Assembly (NCBI GenBank): GCA_963820795.1
Contig: CAWGBJ010000020.1
Location: forward strand, 502,517-566,516
Length of the DNA: 64,000 nucleotides
Origin: Roseiarcus sp963820795
GTDB lineage: Bacteria > Pseudomonadota > Alphaproteobacteria > Rhizobiales > Beijerinckiaceae
Direction of reading: 5' to 3'
Shown here: positions 46,448 to 56,339 of the stretch, in pieces
Numbering within the stretch: the stretch's first letter is position 1
Layout of the letters: each line of letters opens with the position of its first letter
Position numbers and translations under genes: made by a program
The notes under the pieces: model-generated
The model's database searches: none
Told to the model about the DNA's origin: nothing
Seen by the model: only the letters and a program-made list of their open reading frames with translations

Positions 46448-47936
46448 GTGGTGCGCTTCGACGAGTACTGCCGGTGTGACGGGCTCCGCCTTGCCCAGCT
46501 TGTCGCAGACAGAGAGATTTCGCCGGCGGAAGCGCTCGAAGCGGCGATCACCCGCGCAGAATCGATAAACCCGCGCATCAACGCGATCGTCGTGCGCATG
46601 GACTCAATCGCGCGCGGGCGCGCACGGGAGCCCTTGACCGGGGCGTTCGCAGGCGTTCCCTTCCTCGAAAAGGACCTCGGCCAGGAATATGCGGGAGTTC
46701 CCTGCTCTTACGGTTCACGCGGCCCCAAACGCACCGGCTTCGCGCCGCCTGTCCACGCCGAAATCACCAAACGTTGGCTAGAGGCTGGCGCTTTGATCTT
46801 CGGGCGCACGAATACGCCCGAATTTGGCCTGCAGCTCGTGACTGAGTTCCGCCGCATGGGGACCCGCGCACAACCCCTGGAATCTGGACCGGACGCCGGG
46901 CGGTTCGTCCGGCGGATCGGCCGCCGCCGTGTCGGCCGGAATTGTGCCGCTCGCCGGCGCCAACGACCTCGGGGGCTCGATCCGCGTCCCGGCTGCAGTC
47001 TGTGGACTGTTCGGCTTCAAGCCGGGACGCGGCCGCACGCCTTGGGGGCCGGAGCACGGCGAGATGATGTTCGGTTCGGCCATCAATCATGTCATCTCGC
47101 GCTCCGTGCGCGATAGCGCGGCGATGCTCGACGCGACCCAAGGTCCTGAACTCGCCTCCGCATTCCGGATCGCGCCACCGCAGCGCCCCTATCTCGAGGA
47201 GGTTTCGCACGAAGGAGAGCGGCTGCGAATCGCCTTTTCGACCTGCTCGCCATTCGGCGAGCCGGTCGGTCCGGAAGCGACTGCGGCAGTCGAGGACGCC
47301 GCCAGGTTGCTCGCCTCGCTTGGCCATGAGGTCGAGCCGGCAACGCCGGCGATCGACGGCGAGGCGCTGCTCGATGATTTCGGCGGCCTGCTGTTCGCCG
47401 GGGCGGCAGTGCTCGTCGTCCAGGCGAAACGGCGTGCGGGTTGCCGCAATGCGGATTTCGAGCCGGACACGCGCCTTCTCGCACGTCTCGGCCACACTCT
47501 ACGCGCCGACGAACTGGCGGCGAGCGTCGACCGCTGTCAGGACTACGTGCGGACGATGAACACGTTCCATCGCCGCTACGACGTCTATATGACGGCGACG
47601 ACCGCGACACCGGCGCCGCACATTGGCGACACCTCGACTCCGCGCGCCCTGGCGGCGCTCGGTGCGTGCGCCGCGAGACTCGGCCTATCGCGCGCGATCC
47701 TGAGCTCAAACCGTGTGCGCGCCCTCATTCGCTTCAAGATCGCCTGGGCGCCCTTCACTGAGCTCGCCAACTTGACCGGCGCGCCCGCGATGTCCGTTCC
47801 CTTGCACTGGACCGTTGACGAACTGCCGATGGGGGTCCACTTCATGTCGCCGGCGTCAGGTGAGGGCTTGCTGTTCCGTCTGGCCGGTGAGCTTGAACGC
47901 GCGAGGCCATGGTTCGACCGAACGCCGTCGCTGTGA
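46448..47936 (+). pseudogene. Amidase-signature family enzyme, frameshifted
   Basis: Amidase-signature hydrolase of about 495 residues with a Ser-Ser-Lys triad. The catalytic Lys is in GVPFLEKDLGQ. The frame breaks at the G run 46858-46861; removing one G gives GPAHNPWNLDRTPGGSSGGS, which holds the cis-Ser and nucleophile region. It continues SAGIVPLAGANDLGGSIRVP to the stop at 47936. The second half is intact as its own frame from 46929. Family members hydrolyse amides, including fatty acid amides; the lipid context favours an acyl amide or related substrate. Confidence 0.8.
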
Positions 47937-48119
47937 CGACCCAGTGGCACGCGCCGCACGCACGATGAAGGGGCGCTTGCGTCGCCGAGGCCGCCGCTAG
48001 CTCGACTTTCGAGTCCAATCCGATCGACCGGCATCATTGTTGCGAGGGGGCTTCCTGCTATGCTTGTGGCGAGGTTGTGCGCTTCACAGTCTGCTTTCAG
48101 GGAAGGGACGGGCATTAAG

Positions 48120-49007
48120 ATGGCGCCAAGCGCAGGGCGGAAGGCTGACGAAGGCGGGAAGTCTGGCGGGGCCTCCGGCTGGGTCCTAGTTACGGGCGCA
48201 TCCGCAGGAATTGGTCGCGAACTCGCCCGAGCCTTTGCATCGAAAGGACGCGATCTCATTCTCGTAGCCCGGAGCCATGAGACGACGGCGGAGCTGGCGC
48301 GAGAACTCGTCGCGGCGAACGGGGTCAACGTCAAAACAATCTCTGCCGATCTCAGCGTCGCCGGAGCGGCGGAGGCCATATTCGAGGCCCTGAGCGCGAA
48401 AGGCATTTCGGTAGATATCTTGGTCAACAACGCCGGGGTTCTGTTTGAGGGCGATTTCTCGAGCATTCCGCTCGAAGATCATCTGCGACTGTTGCAAATT
48501 AACGTCGTTGCGCTGACAGCTTTGACTCGTTTGTTTCTTCCCTCAATGCTGCAGCGTCGCGCCGGCCGCATTTTGAACGTCGCCTCGACGAGCGCCTTCA
48601 TGCCGGTCCCGCGGTTGGCCGCCTACGCAGCGGCCAAAGCCTATGTCCTGTCGCTGACGGAATCGCTCTCGGAAGAATTGCGCGGCTCCGGCGTGACGGC
48701 GACGGCGTTGTGCCCGGGGTTCACCGACACCTCGATGATGCGCGGCTCCCGGCTTGGCAAGCCGATCCCGTCGATCATGGTCATGTCCCCGGCCGCGGTC
48801 GCTGAGCAAGGCTGCGCGGCATGCCTCGCGGGCGAAACGATCTGCGTGCCCGGTCTCGCCAACAAGCTTATTGCGAGTGGAACGCCGCTCCTGCCTCGCA
48901 GGCTCGTTCGCGGGATCGGCGGAATGATGAGCGGCGGCGCCTTGGGCCGGATCGCGAGCGCGTGGCGCGCCGCGGCCTCGCCGTCGGACAGAGAGGGCAG
49001 TCGATGA
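48120..49007 (+). CDS. Short-chain dehydrogenase/reductase
   Basis: Classical SDR of 295 residues. The cofactor loop is VTGASAGIGRELARAFAS, then NNAGVLFEG, the catalytic Ser in LNVASTSAF and YAAAK (YxxxK). A C-terminal extension of about 60 residues is unlike minimal SDRs and resembles the DltE/acyl-reductase-associated kind. The start at 48120 is chosen because AAGGGACGGG lies upstream; a frame from 48060 is longer. The stop overlaps the start of the alpha/beta hydrolase gene (ATGA). It may reduce an acyl or keto intermediate in lipid turnover. Confidence 0.82.
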   Translation: MAPSAGRKADEGGKSGGASGWVLVTGASAGIGRELARAFASKGRDLILVARSHETTAELARELVAANGVNVKTISADLSVAGAAEAIFEALSAKGISVDILVNNAGVLFEGDFSSIPLEDHLRLLQINVVALTALTRLFLPSMLQRRAGRILNVASTSAFMPVPRLAAYAAAKAYVLSLTESLSEELRGSGVTATALCPGFTDTSMMRGSRLGKPIPSIMVMSPAAVAEQGCAACLAGETICVPGLANKLIASGTPLLPRRLVRGIGGMMSGGALGRIASAWRAAASPSDREGSR

Positions 49008-49933
49008 CCGCGGTCCGCGCGAACGGCATAACCATCGAGTACGAAGAGTTCGGCCCGCTCGGCGCGCCGGTCGTCCTCCTGATCATGGGCCTCGGCATGC
49101 AGCTTGTCGCCTGGCCGGTCTCGTTCTGCGAGGGACTCGCCGCGCGGGGTTTCCGCGTCGTTCGCTTCGACAATCGTGATGCTGGTCTCTCGAGCAGCAT
49201 GCCCTCGGCCGGTAGACTTGCGACAAGAGCGATGATGATGCGGGCGCTTTTTCGTCTGCCAGTCCGCCCGCCCTATACGCTCGACGACATGGCGGCCGAC
49301 ACGGTCGGTCTTCTCGACGTGCTCGGGATCGCCAAAGCGCACATAGTCGGCGCGTCGATGGGCGGCATGATCGCACAGATCGTCGCCATCGAGCATCCGG
49401 AACGCGTCAAGAGCCTGACCTCGATCATGTCTACGAGCGGTGATCGCGCTTTGCCAGGACCGAAGGGCAATGTGCTGCGCGCTCTCATTCGGCCACGCCC
49501 GCGCAGCGAGTTGATGGCCATCCGGCGTATGATTGAGTTCTTCCATCTGGTCGGCGGCTCCGGCTATCCGCCAACCGAGGTCGAACTTCAGGCCAAGGTC
49601 GAGCGCTCCGTGCGGCGCAGCTATCGCCCCGATGGCCTAGCGCGCCAGCTCATCGCCATTCAGACCGCCCCCAGCCGCGTGCGAACGCTACGCCGCGTCG
49701 AGGCCCCGACGTTGGTGCTGCATGGCTCCGAAGATCCCTTGATCCCGATGGCGGGCGGCGAGGACACCGCCGCCAACATTCCGGGGGCGCGCTTGCGGAT
49801 TGTCCCCGGCATGGGCCATTTTCTGCCTGAAGCGCTCGTCGCGTTTCTTGTCGAGGAAATCGCCGAGCACTGTCTCAAGGCTGAAGACGCGGCGCAAAGC
49901 AGGGTCGCGAAGACCGCCGGGGGTTCGCGATGA
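49004..49933 (+). CDS. Alpha/beta-hydrolase
   Basis: Hydrolase of 309 residues with the Ser nucleophile in HIVGASMGGMIAQIVAIEHP (GxSxG), the Asp in LVLHGSEDPLIPM and the His in PGMGHFLPEAL. The fold is a single alpha/beta domain with a cap, close to esterase/haloperoxidase types. It overlaps the SDR stop by four bases at its start and overlaps WS/DGAT 2 by four bases at its end, so SDR, this gene and WS/DGAT 2 form a coupled operon. A lipid-ester substrate is likely. Confidence 0.85.
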   Translation: MTAVRANGITIEYEEFGPLGAPVVLLIMGLGMQLVAWPVSFCEGLAARGFRVVRFDNRDAGLSSSMPSAGRLATRAMMMRALFRLPVRPPYTLDDMAADTVGLLDVLGIAKAHIVGASMGGMIAQIVAIEHPERVKSLTSIMSTSGDRALPGPKGNVLRALIRPRPRSELMAIRRMIEFFHLVGGSGYPPTEVELQAKVERSVRRSYRPDGLARQLIAIQTAPSRVRTLRRVEAPTLVLHGSEDPLIPMAGGEDTAANIPGARLRIVPGMGHFLPEALVAFLVEEIAEHCLKAEDAAQSRVAKTAGGSR

Positions 49934-51717
49934 AACGTCTTTCCTTGCTCGACGCGCTCTTCCTCTACATGGAGACGCCCCAGACGCCGATGCATGTCGC
50001 GAGCGTGACGATCTTCAAGCCGGCGTCGCCTGAGGACAGTCTCTTCGCCCGCTTCCGCGAGCATACGGCGGCGCGACTCGATCTGCTGCCTTCATATCGC
50101 CGTCGCCTCGAGCCGACGCCGCTCGGCATCGACCATCCGGCCTGGGTCATCGAAGACAAACTGGATCTCGACTATCACATTCGCCATGCCGCCCTGCCGA
50201 AGCCCGGCGGCATGGACGAGCTGCGGGCCCTGATCGCGCAGCTGCACGCGGTTCCGCTCGATCGTAGCCGCCCCCTGTGGGAGTACCACTTTATCGAAGG
50301 GCTGGAGGACGGATGTTTCGCCGTCTACATCAAGGTGCACCATTGCACGATGGACGGCGTCGCGGGCATGGCGACGCTCGGCGTCACCTACGATTTTGCG
50401 CCAGGCGCGGAGCATGAAAGCGCGCCGCATAGGGTCGTCCCTCCGGACGTCGAGCCGTCCGATTTCATCGAGCTCACAAGCACAGCCGTCGGCGATTTCA
50501 TTCGCCAGGGCTGGCGGGCGATAAAGTCGCTGCCGGGCGTTGTCAGGGCGCTGACGAAGGTCGCGCCGCATTTCGGCCGCGACGCGCAATTTCTCTACAG
50601 CTATGTGAAGGACATGCCCCGGACGCCGTTCAACAGGGCGATCTCTGCTCATCGCGTCTATGCAACCTCATCGCTGCCGCTGCACGACGTCAGGGCGCTC
50701 GCCAAGTCGCGGGGCGTGACGATCAACGACGTCGTTCTGGCGCTCTGCGCTGGCGCTCTGCGGCGCTATCTCGCCGAACATGCGGCGCTGCCGGAGAAGC
50801 CGCTGACTGCAGGCGTGCCGGCTTCGCTGCGTCCGCTCGGCAACGCGCAGCTCAACAACCAGGTCGTCTTCACCGTCTCGCGCCTGCCGACGGACGTCGC
50901 CGAGCCGCTACCGCGGCTTGCGGCGGCTAAGGCCGCCGGCCAGGAGGCGAAGAACCTGTTCGCCGACATGCGCGACCTGGTGACGACAGACGTCTCGATT
51001 CTCGGCGCGCCGCTCGTCGTCATGGGCCTGACTCGACTCTGGGCGGGGGCGCGCGCGGCGAACTACCTCTGGCCGTTCTTCAATACTGTCATCTCGAATG
51101 TGCCAGGACCGAGGGAGACCATGTATTGCGTCGGAGCGCCGGCCACGCACTATTTCCCGGTGTCGATTCCCTACCACGGCTGTGCGATCAACATCACCGT
51201 GCAGAGCTATCTCGACCAGCTCGATTTCGGCCTCATCGCCTGCCGCGAAACCGTGCCAGATGCGCAGCGCATCGCCGATTTCATCGTCGAAGATTTCGCC
51301 GCGATGCGCGAGGCGGACGCGGACTTGGGCCGGCCCGAGGCGATCGAAACCATCCCTGTCGCCTTGAACGACGCCCCGGTCGCCGCGCATAAGCCGATCC
51401 AACTCGCCGAGCCGAAGATCGAGGCGGCCGCGGCGAAGGTCGAAAAGCCGAGCGCCCTGACGTGCGAGATCGAGTCGTTGAGCGCTGCGACGGAAGCCTT
51501 GCTGCGCAACATGGAACATAGGAGATCGCGTGCAGTACAAGTGAAGCCTTCGCGGCTGAAGCCGAATATCGCGAAGGCCGGAAAGCGAGCGACCAGCAAG
51601 GCGCATCCAGCCGAGCAGGCGAGCGAGGAGGCTTCGGCCCATGCCTCGGTGAAGCCGCCGCGCAAAGCTCCTCGTGCGCGCCGCAAGAGCCGGGCGTCGG
51701 CTCGAGCCGGAGAATAG
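49930..51717 (+). CDS. Wax ester synthase / diacylglycerol acyltransferase (WS/DGAT) 2, with basic tail
   Basis: Acyltransferase of 595 residues, about 100 more than usual. The catalytic HHCTMDG is in KVHHCTMDGVAGMA; other blocks are RPLWEYHFIEGLED, TINDVVLALCAGALRRYL and ISNVPGPRETMYCVGAP. The acyltransferase ends about residue 465. A tail follows, rich in Lys, Arg, Ala, Ser and Pro and ending ARRKSRASARAGE, reminiscent of the H1-like tails on some phasins. The tail might tether the enzyme to lipid or DNA. ATGA coupling with the upstream hydrolase, and a lipase five bases downstream, show one operon. Confidence 0.9.
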   Translation: MKRLSLLDALFLYMETPQTPMHVASVTIFKPASPEDSLFARFREHTAARLDLLPSYRRRLEPTPLGIDHPAWVIEDKLDLDYHIRHAALPKPGGMDELRALIAQLHAVPLDRSRPLWEYHFIEGLEDGCFAVYIKVHHCTMDGVAGMATLGVTYDFAPGAEHESAPHRVVPPDVEPSDFIELTSTAVGDFIRQGWRAIKSLPGVVRALTKVAPHFGRDAQFLYSYVKDMPRTPFNRAISAHRVYATSSLPLHDVRALAKSRGVTINDVVLALCAGALRRYLAEHAALPEKPLTAGVPASLRPLGNAQLNNQVVFTVSRLPTDVAEPLPRLAAAKAAGQEAKNLFADMRDLVTTDVSILGAPLVVMGLTRLWAGARAANYLWPFFNTVISNVPGPRETMYCVGAPATHYFPVSIPYHGCAINITVQSYLDQLDFGLIACRETVPDAQRIADFIVEDFAAMREADADLGRPEAIETIPVALNDAPVAAHKPIQLAEPKIEAAAAKVEKPSALTCEIESLSAATEALLRNMEHRRSRAVQVKPSRLKPNIAKAGKRATSKAHPAEQASEEASAHASVKPPRKAPRARRKSRASARAGE

Positions 51718-51722
51718 CGGCA

Positions 51723-52497
51723 ATGGCGAAACTCGAGGGCGAGATCATTCCGCCCTCACAGTTTCTTTTCGCCATGGAGCCGCGCGGTTTCTTCGGCGTC
51801 GCGCCGCTGATCGCCGCGACGCCATTCCTCGCGACGGCGCCGCGCGGCGCGCCTCAGGCCGTCATCGTCCTGCCGGGCCTCGGGGCGACTGACCGCTCCA
51901 CCATCGCCATCCGCCGTTACCTCAGGTTTCTCAGCTACCAGGCGATCGGTTGGAATCGCGGACGCAACATCCGGCCTGCCGGCGCGGACTTGCCGGCTGT
52001 CGCCGCCCAGATCCGCTCGCTGCGTGAGGCGACGGGAATGCCGGTCAGCCTCGTCGGCTGGAGCCGCGGCGGCATTATCGCCCGCGAGGCGGCGCGTCTC
52101 GCGCCCGACGCAGCGCGCATGGTCGTCACCCTTGGCAGTCCGTTCGCTGCGCCGGGGGCCGTCGAATGTCGGCGCCGTATGGCGGCGACTGACCGGCGAG
52201 GCATTCCCCGCGCAGACCCAGGAGCGGATGCGCGCCCTCGCCACGCCGCTGCCGATTCCCCACACCTCGATCTATAGCCGTTCAGACGGCGTCGTGGCCT
52301 GGCGGGCGTCTCGGCAGACGGAAGGACCTCAAAGCGAGAACGTTGAGGTGCGCGGCTCGCACATCGGTCTTGGCTTCAATCCCGCCGCGCTCTGGGTCAT
52401 CGCGGACCGGCTGGCGCAACCGATCGGCGCCTGGACGCCGTTCCGCCCGAGTCCTGTCGTCGCTCGCTTGTTTCCACGGAGCGAGGAACTGTATTAG
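51723..52497 (+). pseudogene. Lipase-like alpha/beta-hydrolase, frameshifted
   Basis: Hydrolase of about 258 residues with PQAVIVLPGLGATDRSTIAI, then SLVGWSRGGIIAREAARLAP (nucleophile GWSRG) and VTLGSPFAAP. The frame breaks near 52164; removing one base gives VNVGAVWRRLTGEAFPAQTQ and continues with SIYSRSDGVVAWRASRQTEG and SHIGLGFNPAALWVIADRL (His region) to the stop at 52497. The minus-strand gene at 54316 is an intact relative. It begins five bases after WS/DGAT 2, so the two are co-transcribed. Confidence 0.75.
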
Positions 52498-52614
52498 CGG
52501 CAAAGCGGGCCGCATCCTTGACATTTTCGTGACAATATTGATTGGCGTCAAAGATTGCCTGGATAGGCGCGACATAATGATTTTTCTGAGGAATTAGCGA
52601 ATGGAGGAAGCGTC

Positions 52615-54261
52615 ATGGCCGTCAAGATCATTCCGCCAACGCCGTCGGCGTATACGTATCCGCTGTTGATCAAGCACCTCCTGCACGCGCCGATGGTCCG
52701 CTCGCCGGATCAGGAGATCGTCTACCGCGATCTCAGGCGCCATACTTACCGGACGTTCCGCGAGCGTATTGGCCGGCTCGCCAGCGGTCTTTCCGAGATC
52801 GGCGTGGATCAAGGCGACGTCGTTGCCGTCCTCGAATGGGACAGCGACCGCTATCACGAGTGTTACTTCGCCGTGCCGATGATGGGTACGGTCCTGCAGA
52901 CGGTCAACGTAAGTCTCCCGCCCGACGACATCGCCTATACGATCAACGACAGCGGCGCGACCACAGTTCTGTTCAACGCCGACTTTTTGCCGTTGATGGA
53001 GAAGCTCAAGGACCACCTGAAGGCGGTCAAGACCTACGTCCTCATGCACGATCGCCCCGAACCGCCGAAAGCCGACTTTCCGATCAAATGCGAATATGAG
53101 GCGCTGCTGTCGCTCGGCTCGCCCTACTTTCCGTTCCCGGACTTCGACGAGAACGCCTGCGCGACCACCTTCCATACGACCGGGACGACCGGGCGGCCCA
53201 AGGGCGTCTTCTTCAGCCATCGCCAGATGGTGCTGCACACGTTGACGGGCCTCGTCGAATATGGCCTCACGCCGAGCCAAGGCCGCTTCCACCGCGACGA
53301 CGTCTATATGCCGATGACGCCCATGTTCCATGTTCATGCCTGGGGTTGCCCGTACACGGCGACGCTATCCGGCGTGAAGCTAGTGTTCCCTGGTCGCTAT
53401 ACGCCGGAGATGTTCCTGAAGCTGATCGAGACCGAAAAGGTGACGTTCACACATTGCGTTCCGACCATTCTGCAAATGCTGCTGGCGGCGCCGGGGAGCG
53501 AGAACGTCGACCTGTCGCATTTGAAGATGGTGGTCGGCGGTTCGGCGCTGCCGGCGTCGCTGGCGCGGGCGGCTTTGGCGCGCGGAATCGACGCTTTCTC
53601 CGGTTATGGCCAGTCGGAGTCGGGCCCAATGTTGACCGGCGCGCATCTCAAATCTCAGCATCTTGGCGGAGATTTCGAGGAGGAGGTCCACTACCGGACC
53701 ACGGCGGGCATCGCCGCGCCGATGGTCGACCTACGAGTGGTCGACGAGAATATGGCGGATGTGCCGCACAACGGCGAATCCTATGGCGAGATCGTCGTAC
53801 GTGCACCCTGGCTGACCATGGGTTACCTCAACAACCCCGAAGCATCCGAGGTGCTGTGGGGCGGCGGCTATATGCACACTGGCGACGTGGCCTCAATCGA
53901 CCGCGACGGTTACCTCCGCATTTCCGATCGTCTCAAGGACATCGTGAAGAGCGGCGGCGAGTGGATCTCTTCGATCGCTCTCGAAAACATCATTATGGAG
54001 AAGAAGGGCGTCCGGCGTGCAGCGGTCCTTGGAATCAAGGACGTCAAATGGGGTGAAAGACCATTTGCGCTGGTCGTTCTCCATGCCGATCATGTCGGCA
54101 AGATTGGCGAGGACGACATCCGCCTCCATGTCGCGTCTTATGTCGAAAGGGGCGTCATCTCGAAGATCGCAATCCCCGAGAATGTCAAATTCACCGACGA
54201 TCTTCCGCTGACGTCGGTCGGAAAGGTCGACAAGAAGAAGCTGCGAGCGGACTATTTGTGA
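52615..54261 (+). CDS. Acyl-CoA synthetase (AMP-forming)
   Basis: ANL-superfamily ligase of 548 residues making acyl-CoA from fatty acid, ATP and CoA. The P-loop-like motif is TTFHTTGTTGRPKGVFFSH; the later motifs are MPMTPMFHVHAWGCPY, GYGQSESGPMLTG and the C-terminal domain hinge HTGDVASIDRDGYLRISDRL. The catalytic Lys lies near the end in LTSVGKVDKKKL. It resembles the medium/long-chain fatty acid ligases (AlkK-like). GGAGGAAG lies upstream. It is the acyl-CoA supplier expected for WS/DGAT, and complements the deleted fadD stub at 38655. Confidence 0.9.
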   Translation: MAVKIIPPTPSAYTYPLLIKHLLHAPMVRSPDQEIVYRDLRRHTYRTFRERIGRLASGLSEIGVDQGDVVAVLEWDSDRYHECYFAVPMMGTVLQTVNVSLPPDDIAYTINDSGATTVLFNADFLPLMEKLKDHLKAVKTYVLMHDRPEPPKADFPIKCEYEALLSLGSPYFPFPDFDENACATTFHTTGTTGRPKGVFFSHRQMVLHTLTGLVEYGLTPSQGRFHRDDVYMPMTPMFHVHAWGCPYTATLSGVKLVFPGRYTPEMFLKLIETEKVTFTHCVPTILQMLLAAPGSENVDLSHLKMVVGGSALPASLARAALARGIDAFSGYGQSESGPMLTGAHLKSQHLGGDFEEEVHYRTTAGIAAPMVDLRVVDENMADVPHNGESYGEIVVRAPWLTMGYLNNPEASEVLWGGGYMHTGDVASIDRDGYLRISDRLKDIVKSGGEWISSIALENIIMEKKGVRRAAVLGIKDVKWGERPFALVVLHADHVGKIGEDDIRLHVASYVERGVISKIAIPENVKFTDDLPLTSVGKVDKKKLRADYL

Positions 54262-54315
54262 GGACATACGCATCGGCGGCGCACCCAGAGCGACCGAACG
54301 CATACCGACGCATTA

Positions 54316-55161
54316 TCAGGCCATTGCTTGATGGGCCTCAGCCGTCGCCCGTGGCGAAGGACCGTCCGTTCGGGCGCGCGCCGTTGTGAGCTTTCTCGGG
54401 TCGCCATAGACGAGCTGACGCCAGCCTCGGCGGTGGAAGGGTCGCCATCCGCCCTCGGGTTGAGCCAGCCGGTCAGCGATCGCGTAGAGCGTGGCTGGAT
54501 GAGCGCCAAGGCCAAAATGGCTTGAGTCGACCACGATGTTTTCCGCAAGTTGGCGACGCGTTTCGACGCTACACTGCCAGGAGACGACTCCATCGGTGCG
54601 GCTCCAGATCGACGTCGTCGGAACGGGCGGCGGAATCCGAAGCGGCCCGTGAAAATCATGCGAATCGATTCGATGGCCGCTTGCAAGCTCATACAAACGC
54701 CAGGCGTTCGTCTCGCGCGGATGTCCGGCGAACGGCGATCCCAAGGTTATGACGAGACGCACCATGTCCGGCGACTGTTTGGCCAATTCGCGCGCATAGA
54801 GGCCGCCGAGGCTCCAACCGACAATGCTGACCGTGCGCCCATGCTCTGCCCAGAGCTCTCGCAGGGTGGTGTGCGCTCGTTCCAGCACCCCCTCTCGCAG
54901 TCCGAGGTTGACGCCCTGTCCCCAACCTCTTGGCGAAAACCCGCGTGACTGCAGAAAGCGTCGGAGAATCACGGTGCTCGCGTCGCCGGCGGCCAAACCG
55001 GGAAGCACAAAGATCGGATGCCCGTCGCCGAGCGGAGCAGCGCGCCAGAACGGGAACAGGGCAACACCGGCGTAATGTTCCGCGACGGCGCGCACCTCTA
55101 GCAACTGCAGCAAGGCCCCCGGCGCACGGCGGTGCGGCAACGACGATCGTGCGCAGGTCAT
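54316..55161 (-). CDS. Lipase-like alpha/beta-hydrolase
   Basis: Hydrolase of 281 residues. The oxyanion/start strand is HPIFVLPGLAAGDASTVILR; the nucleophile Ser is in SIVGWSLGGLYARELAKQSP (GWSLG); VITLGSPFAGHPRETN, SIWSRTDGVVSWQC and SSHFGLGAHPATLYAIADRL complete the fold. It is the intact relative of the frameshifted hydrolase at 51723-52497, lying in the opposite orientation with the acyl-CoA ligase between. The last 20 residues are Arg/Thr-rich. It probably acts on acyl esters in the storage lipid. Confidence 0.8.
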   Translation of the reverse strand: MTCARSSLPHRRAPGALLQLLEVRAVAEHYAGVALFPFWRAAPLGDGHPIFVLPGLAAGDASTVILRRFLQSRGFSPRGWGQGVNLGLREGVLERAHTTLRELWAEHGRTVSIVGWSLGGLYARELAKQSPDMVRLVITLGSPFAGHPRETNAWRLYELASGHRIDSHDFHGPLRIPPPVPTTSIWSRTDGVVSWQCSVETRRQLAENIVVDSSHFGLGAHPATLYAIADRLAQPEGGWRPFHRRGWRQLVYGDPRKLTTARARTDGPSPRATAEAHQAMA

Positions 55162-56339
55162 TTGACATTTTCCCCTGTTGTTGTGTCAACGTGGTCGGCT
55201 GGATGTTCCAGATCAAGATGCCTCTGCGATTTTTCGCACCGCCGACCAGCCACGCAGGGCAAGTCTTCCTCGCCGCCGCGGTCACCGCTGCACAGCGTCT
55301 ATGTCTTGGGCAGATTGCTACGCATCGACTTTTTGTTTCATGGCGTCGGCTGGGGGAGTTTTGGTATGAGATTGAATTCGCGGACCCCGCTTTCTCTGGC
55401 GTCAGCGCTCACACAGGGGGGTCAATGTCGAAGTGGGTCTACTCCTTCAGCGCCGACCGCGCCAGAGGGATCGGTCGCGCGGTTTATCATCGATTGCGCG
55501 GCAAGGGCGCTAGGCGAAGAGCCCAAGCCCGCCCAACTCCCGGAGGTTGCGGAGTTCGATCTCAGCCCCGTGATCGCGAAGCTCCTCGCGGCGAGCGAGG
55601 CGCTAGCCGCGGATCCGGTCGAGAGAGCCCGGCGAGGCAGAGGGGAAGCGTGATAGTCACGTCCAGCCCACAGACGACGAGCTGCGCCGACGTCGATGGG
55701 GAGATTCAGGAAATTGATGCGACAAGTGGCCGCGCGGCTAACAAAGGTCGAGATCGCCGAAGCCAAGATCAATTCGCTGGACGGCGAGCTCGAAAGCGTT
55801 CGCGCCGCTGACCGTGACGCTCCAGATCGCCGCCAATCTGGCGCGAGCGCAGAAACTCGACGAGGAAGCCCGACAGGCTGGTCGACGCAACGGCCGCAAG
55901 TGCAACCGCGCAAGCCCCGACCAGGCCGGCCACAATCCAAAGCGAGGTGCGAGCGCCGAATGCTCGCCTCCCGCTTGACGTTGCCGGTATCCAAATCGAG
56001 GCGTTTTCGAGCTTTGCACGGGAACTGATGTGCGCTTCCAGCAGGTCCGTGCGAGCAAGCCGCTGATTCGACTTGGCGCAACGAAGGCCTTCGCGGCGGC
56101 CCCCCGGGACACGCTCGTTTCCTGGACCAACTTCCGGAGTCGACTTTGTGGAGACGTAGCAGACCGCGGCCTTGGACGCCGCAAAAAGGTGAAGGGTTTC
56201 GGGCGCCGGCCTTTGCGACGGTTGGGCGTGCGCCGGGGCCGGCGCTCGAAAGCCTCCCAAGGAGGAAACCGCGGGGAGGTTGGGGGACCGTTTGGCGAGC
56301 GCGCCTATGGGGATTTGAGGATCGCGGACGGCTGGCGAG
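55162..56339. other. About 1.2 kb without a convincing gene
   Basis: Long frames exist on both strands because of high GC, but none resembles a known protein over its length. A plus-strand stretch near 55425 starts MSKWVYSF with a strong GGGGGG upstream. A plus-strand segment near 55500-55650 (LPEVAEFDLSPVIAKLLAAS) looks natural, and a minus-strand stretch near 55860-55960 could be one membrane helix. These may be debris between the lipid island and the recombinase. Confidence 0.35.

Noticed and set aside
15540..52497. Programmed +1 frameshifting as the cause of the broken genes
   Set aside because: No shared slippery codon or stimulatory signal at the seven sites; unrelated families and positions point to sequence error or ordinary mutation.
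55425..55520. Pyruvate phosphate dikinase-like start (MSKWVYSF)
   Set aside because: Only eight residues match; what follows (SADRARGIGRAVYHRLRGKG) does not align with the family.
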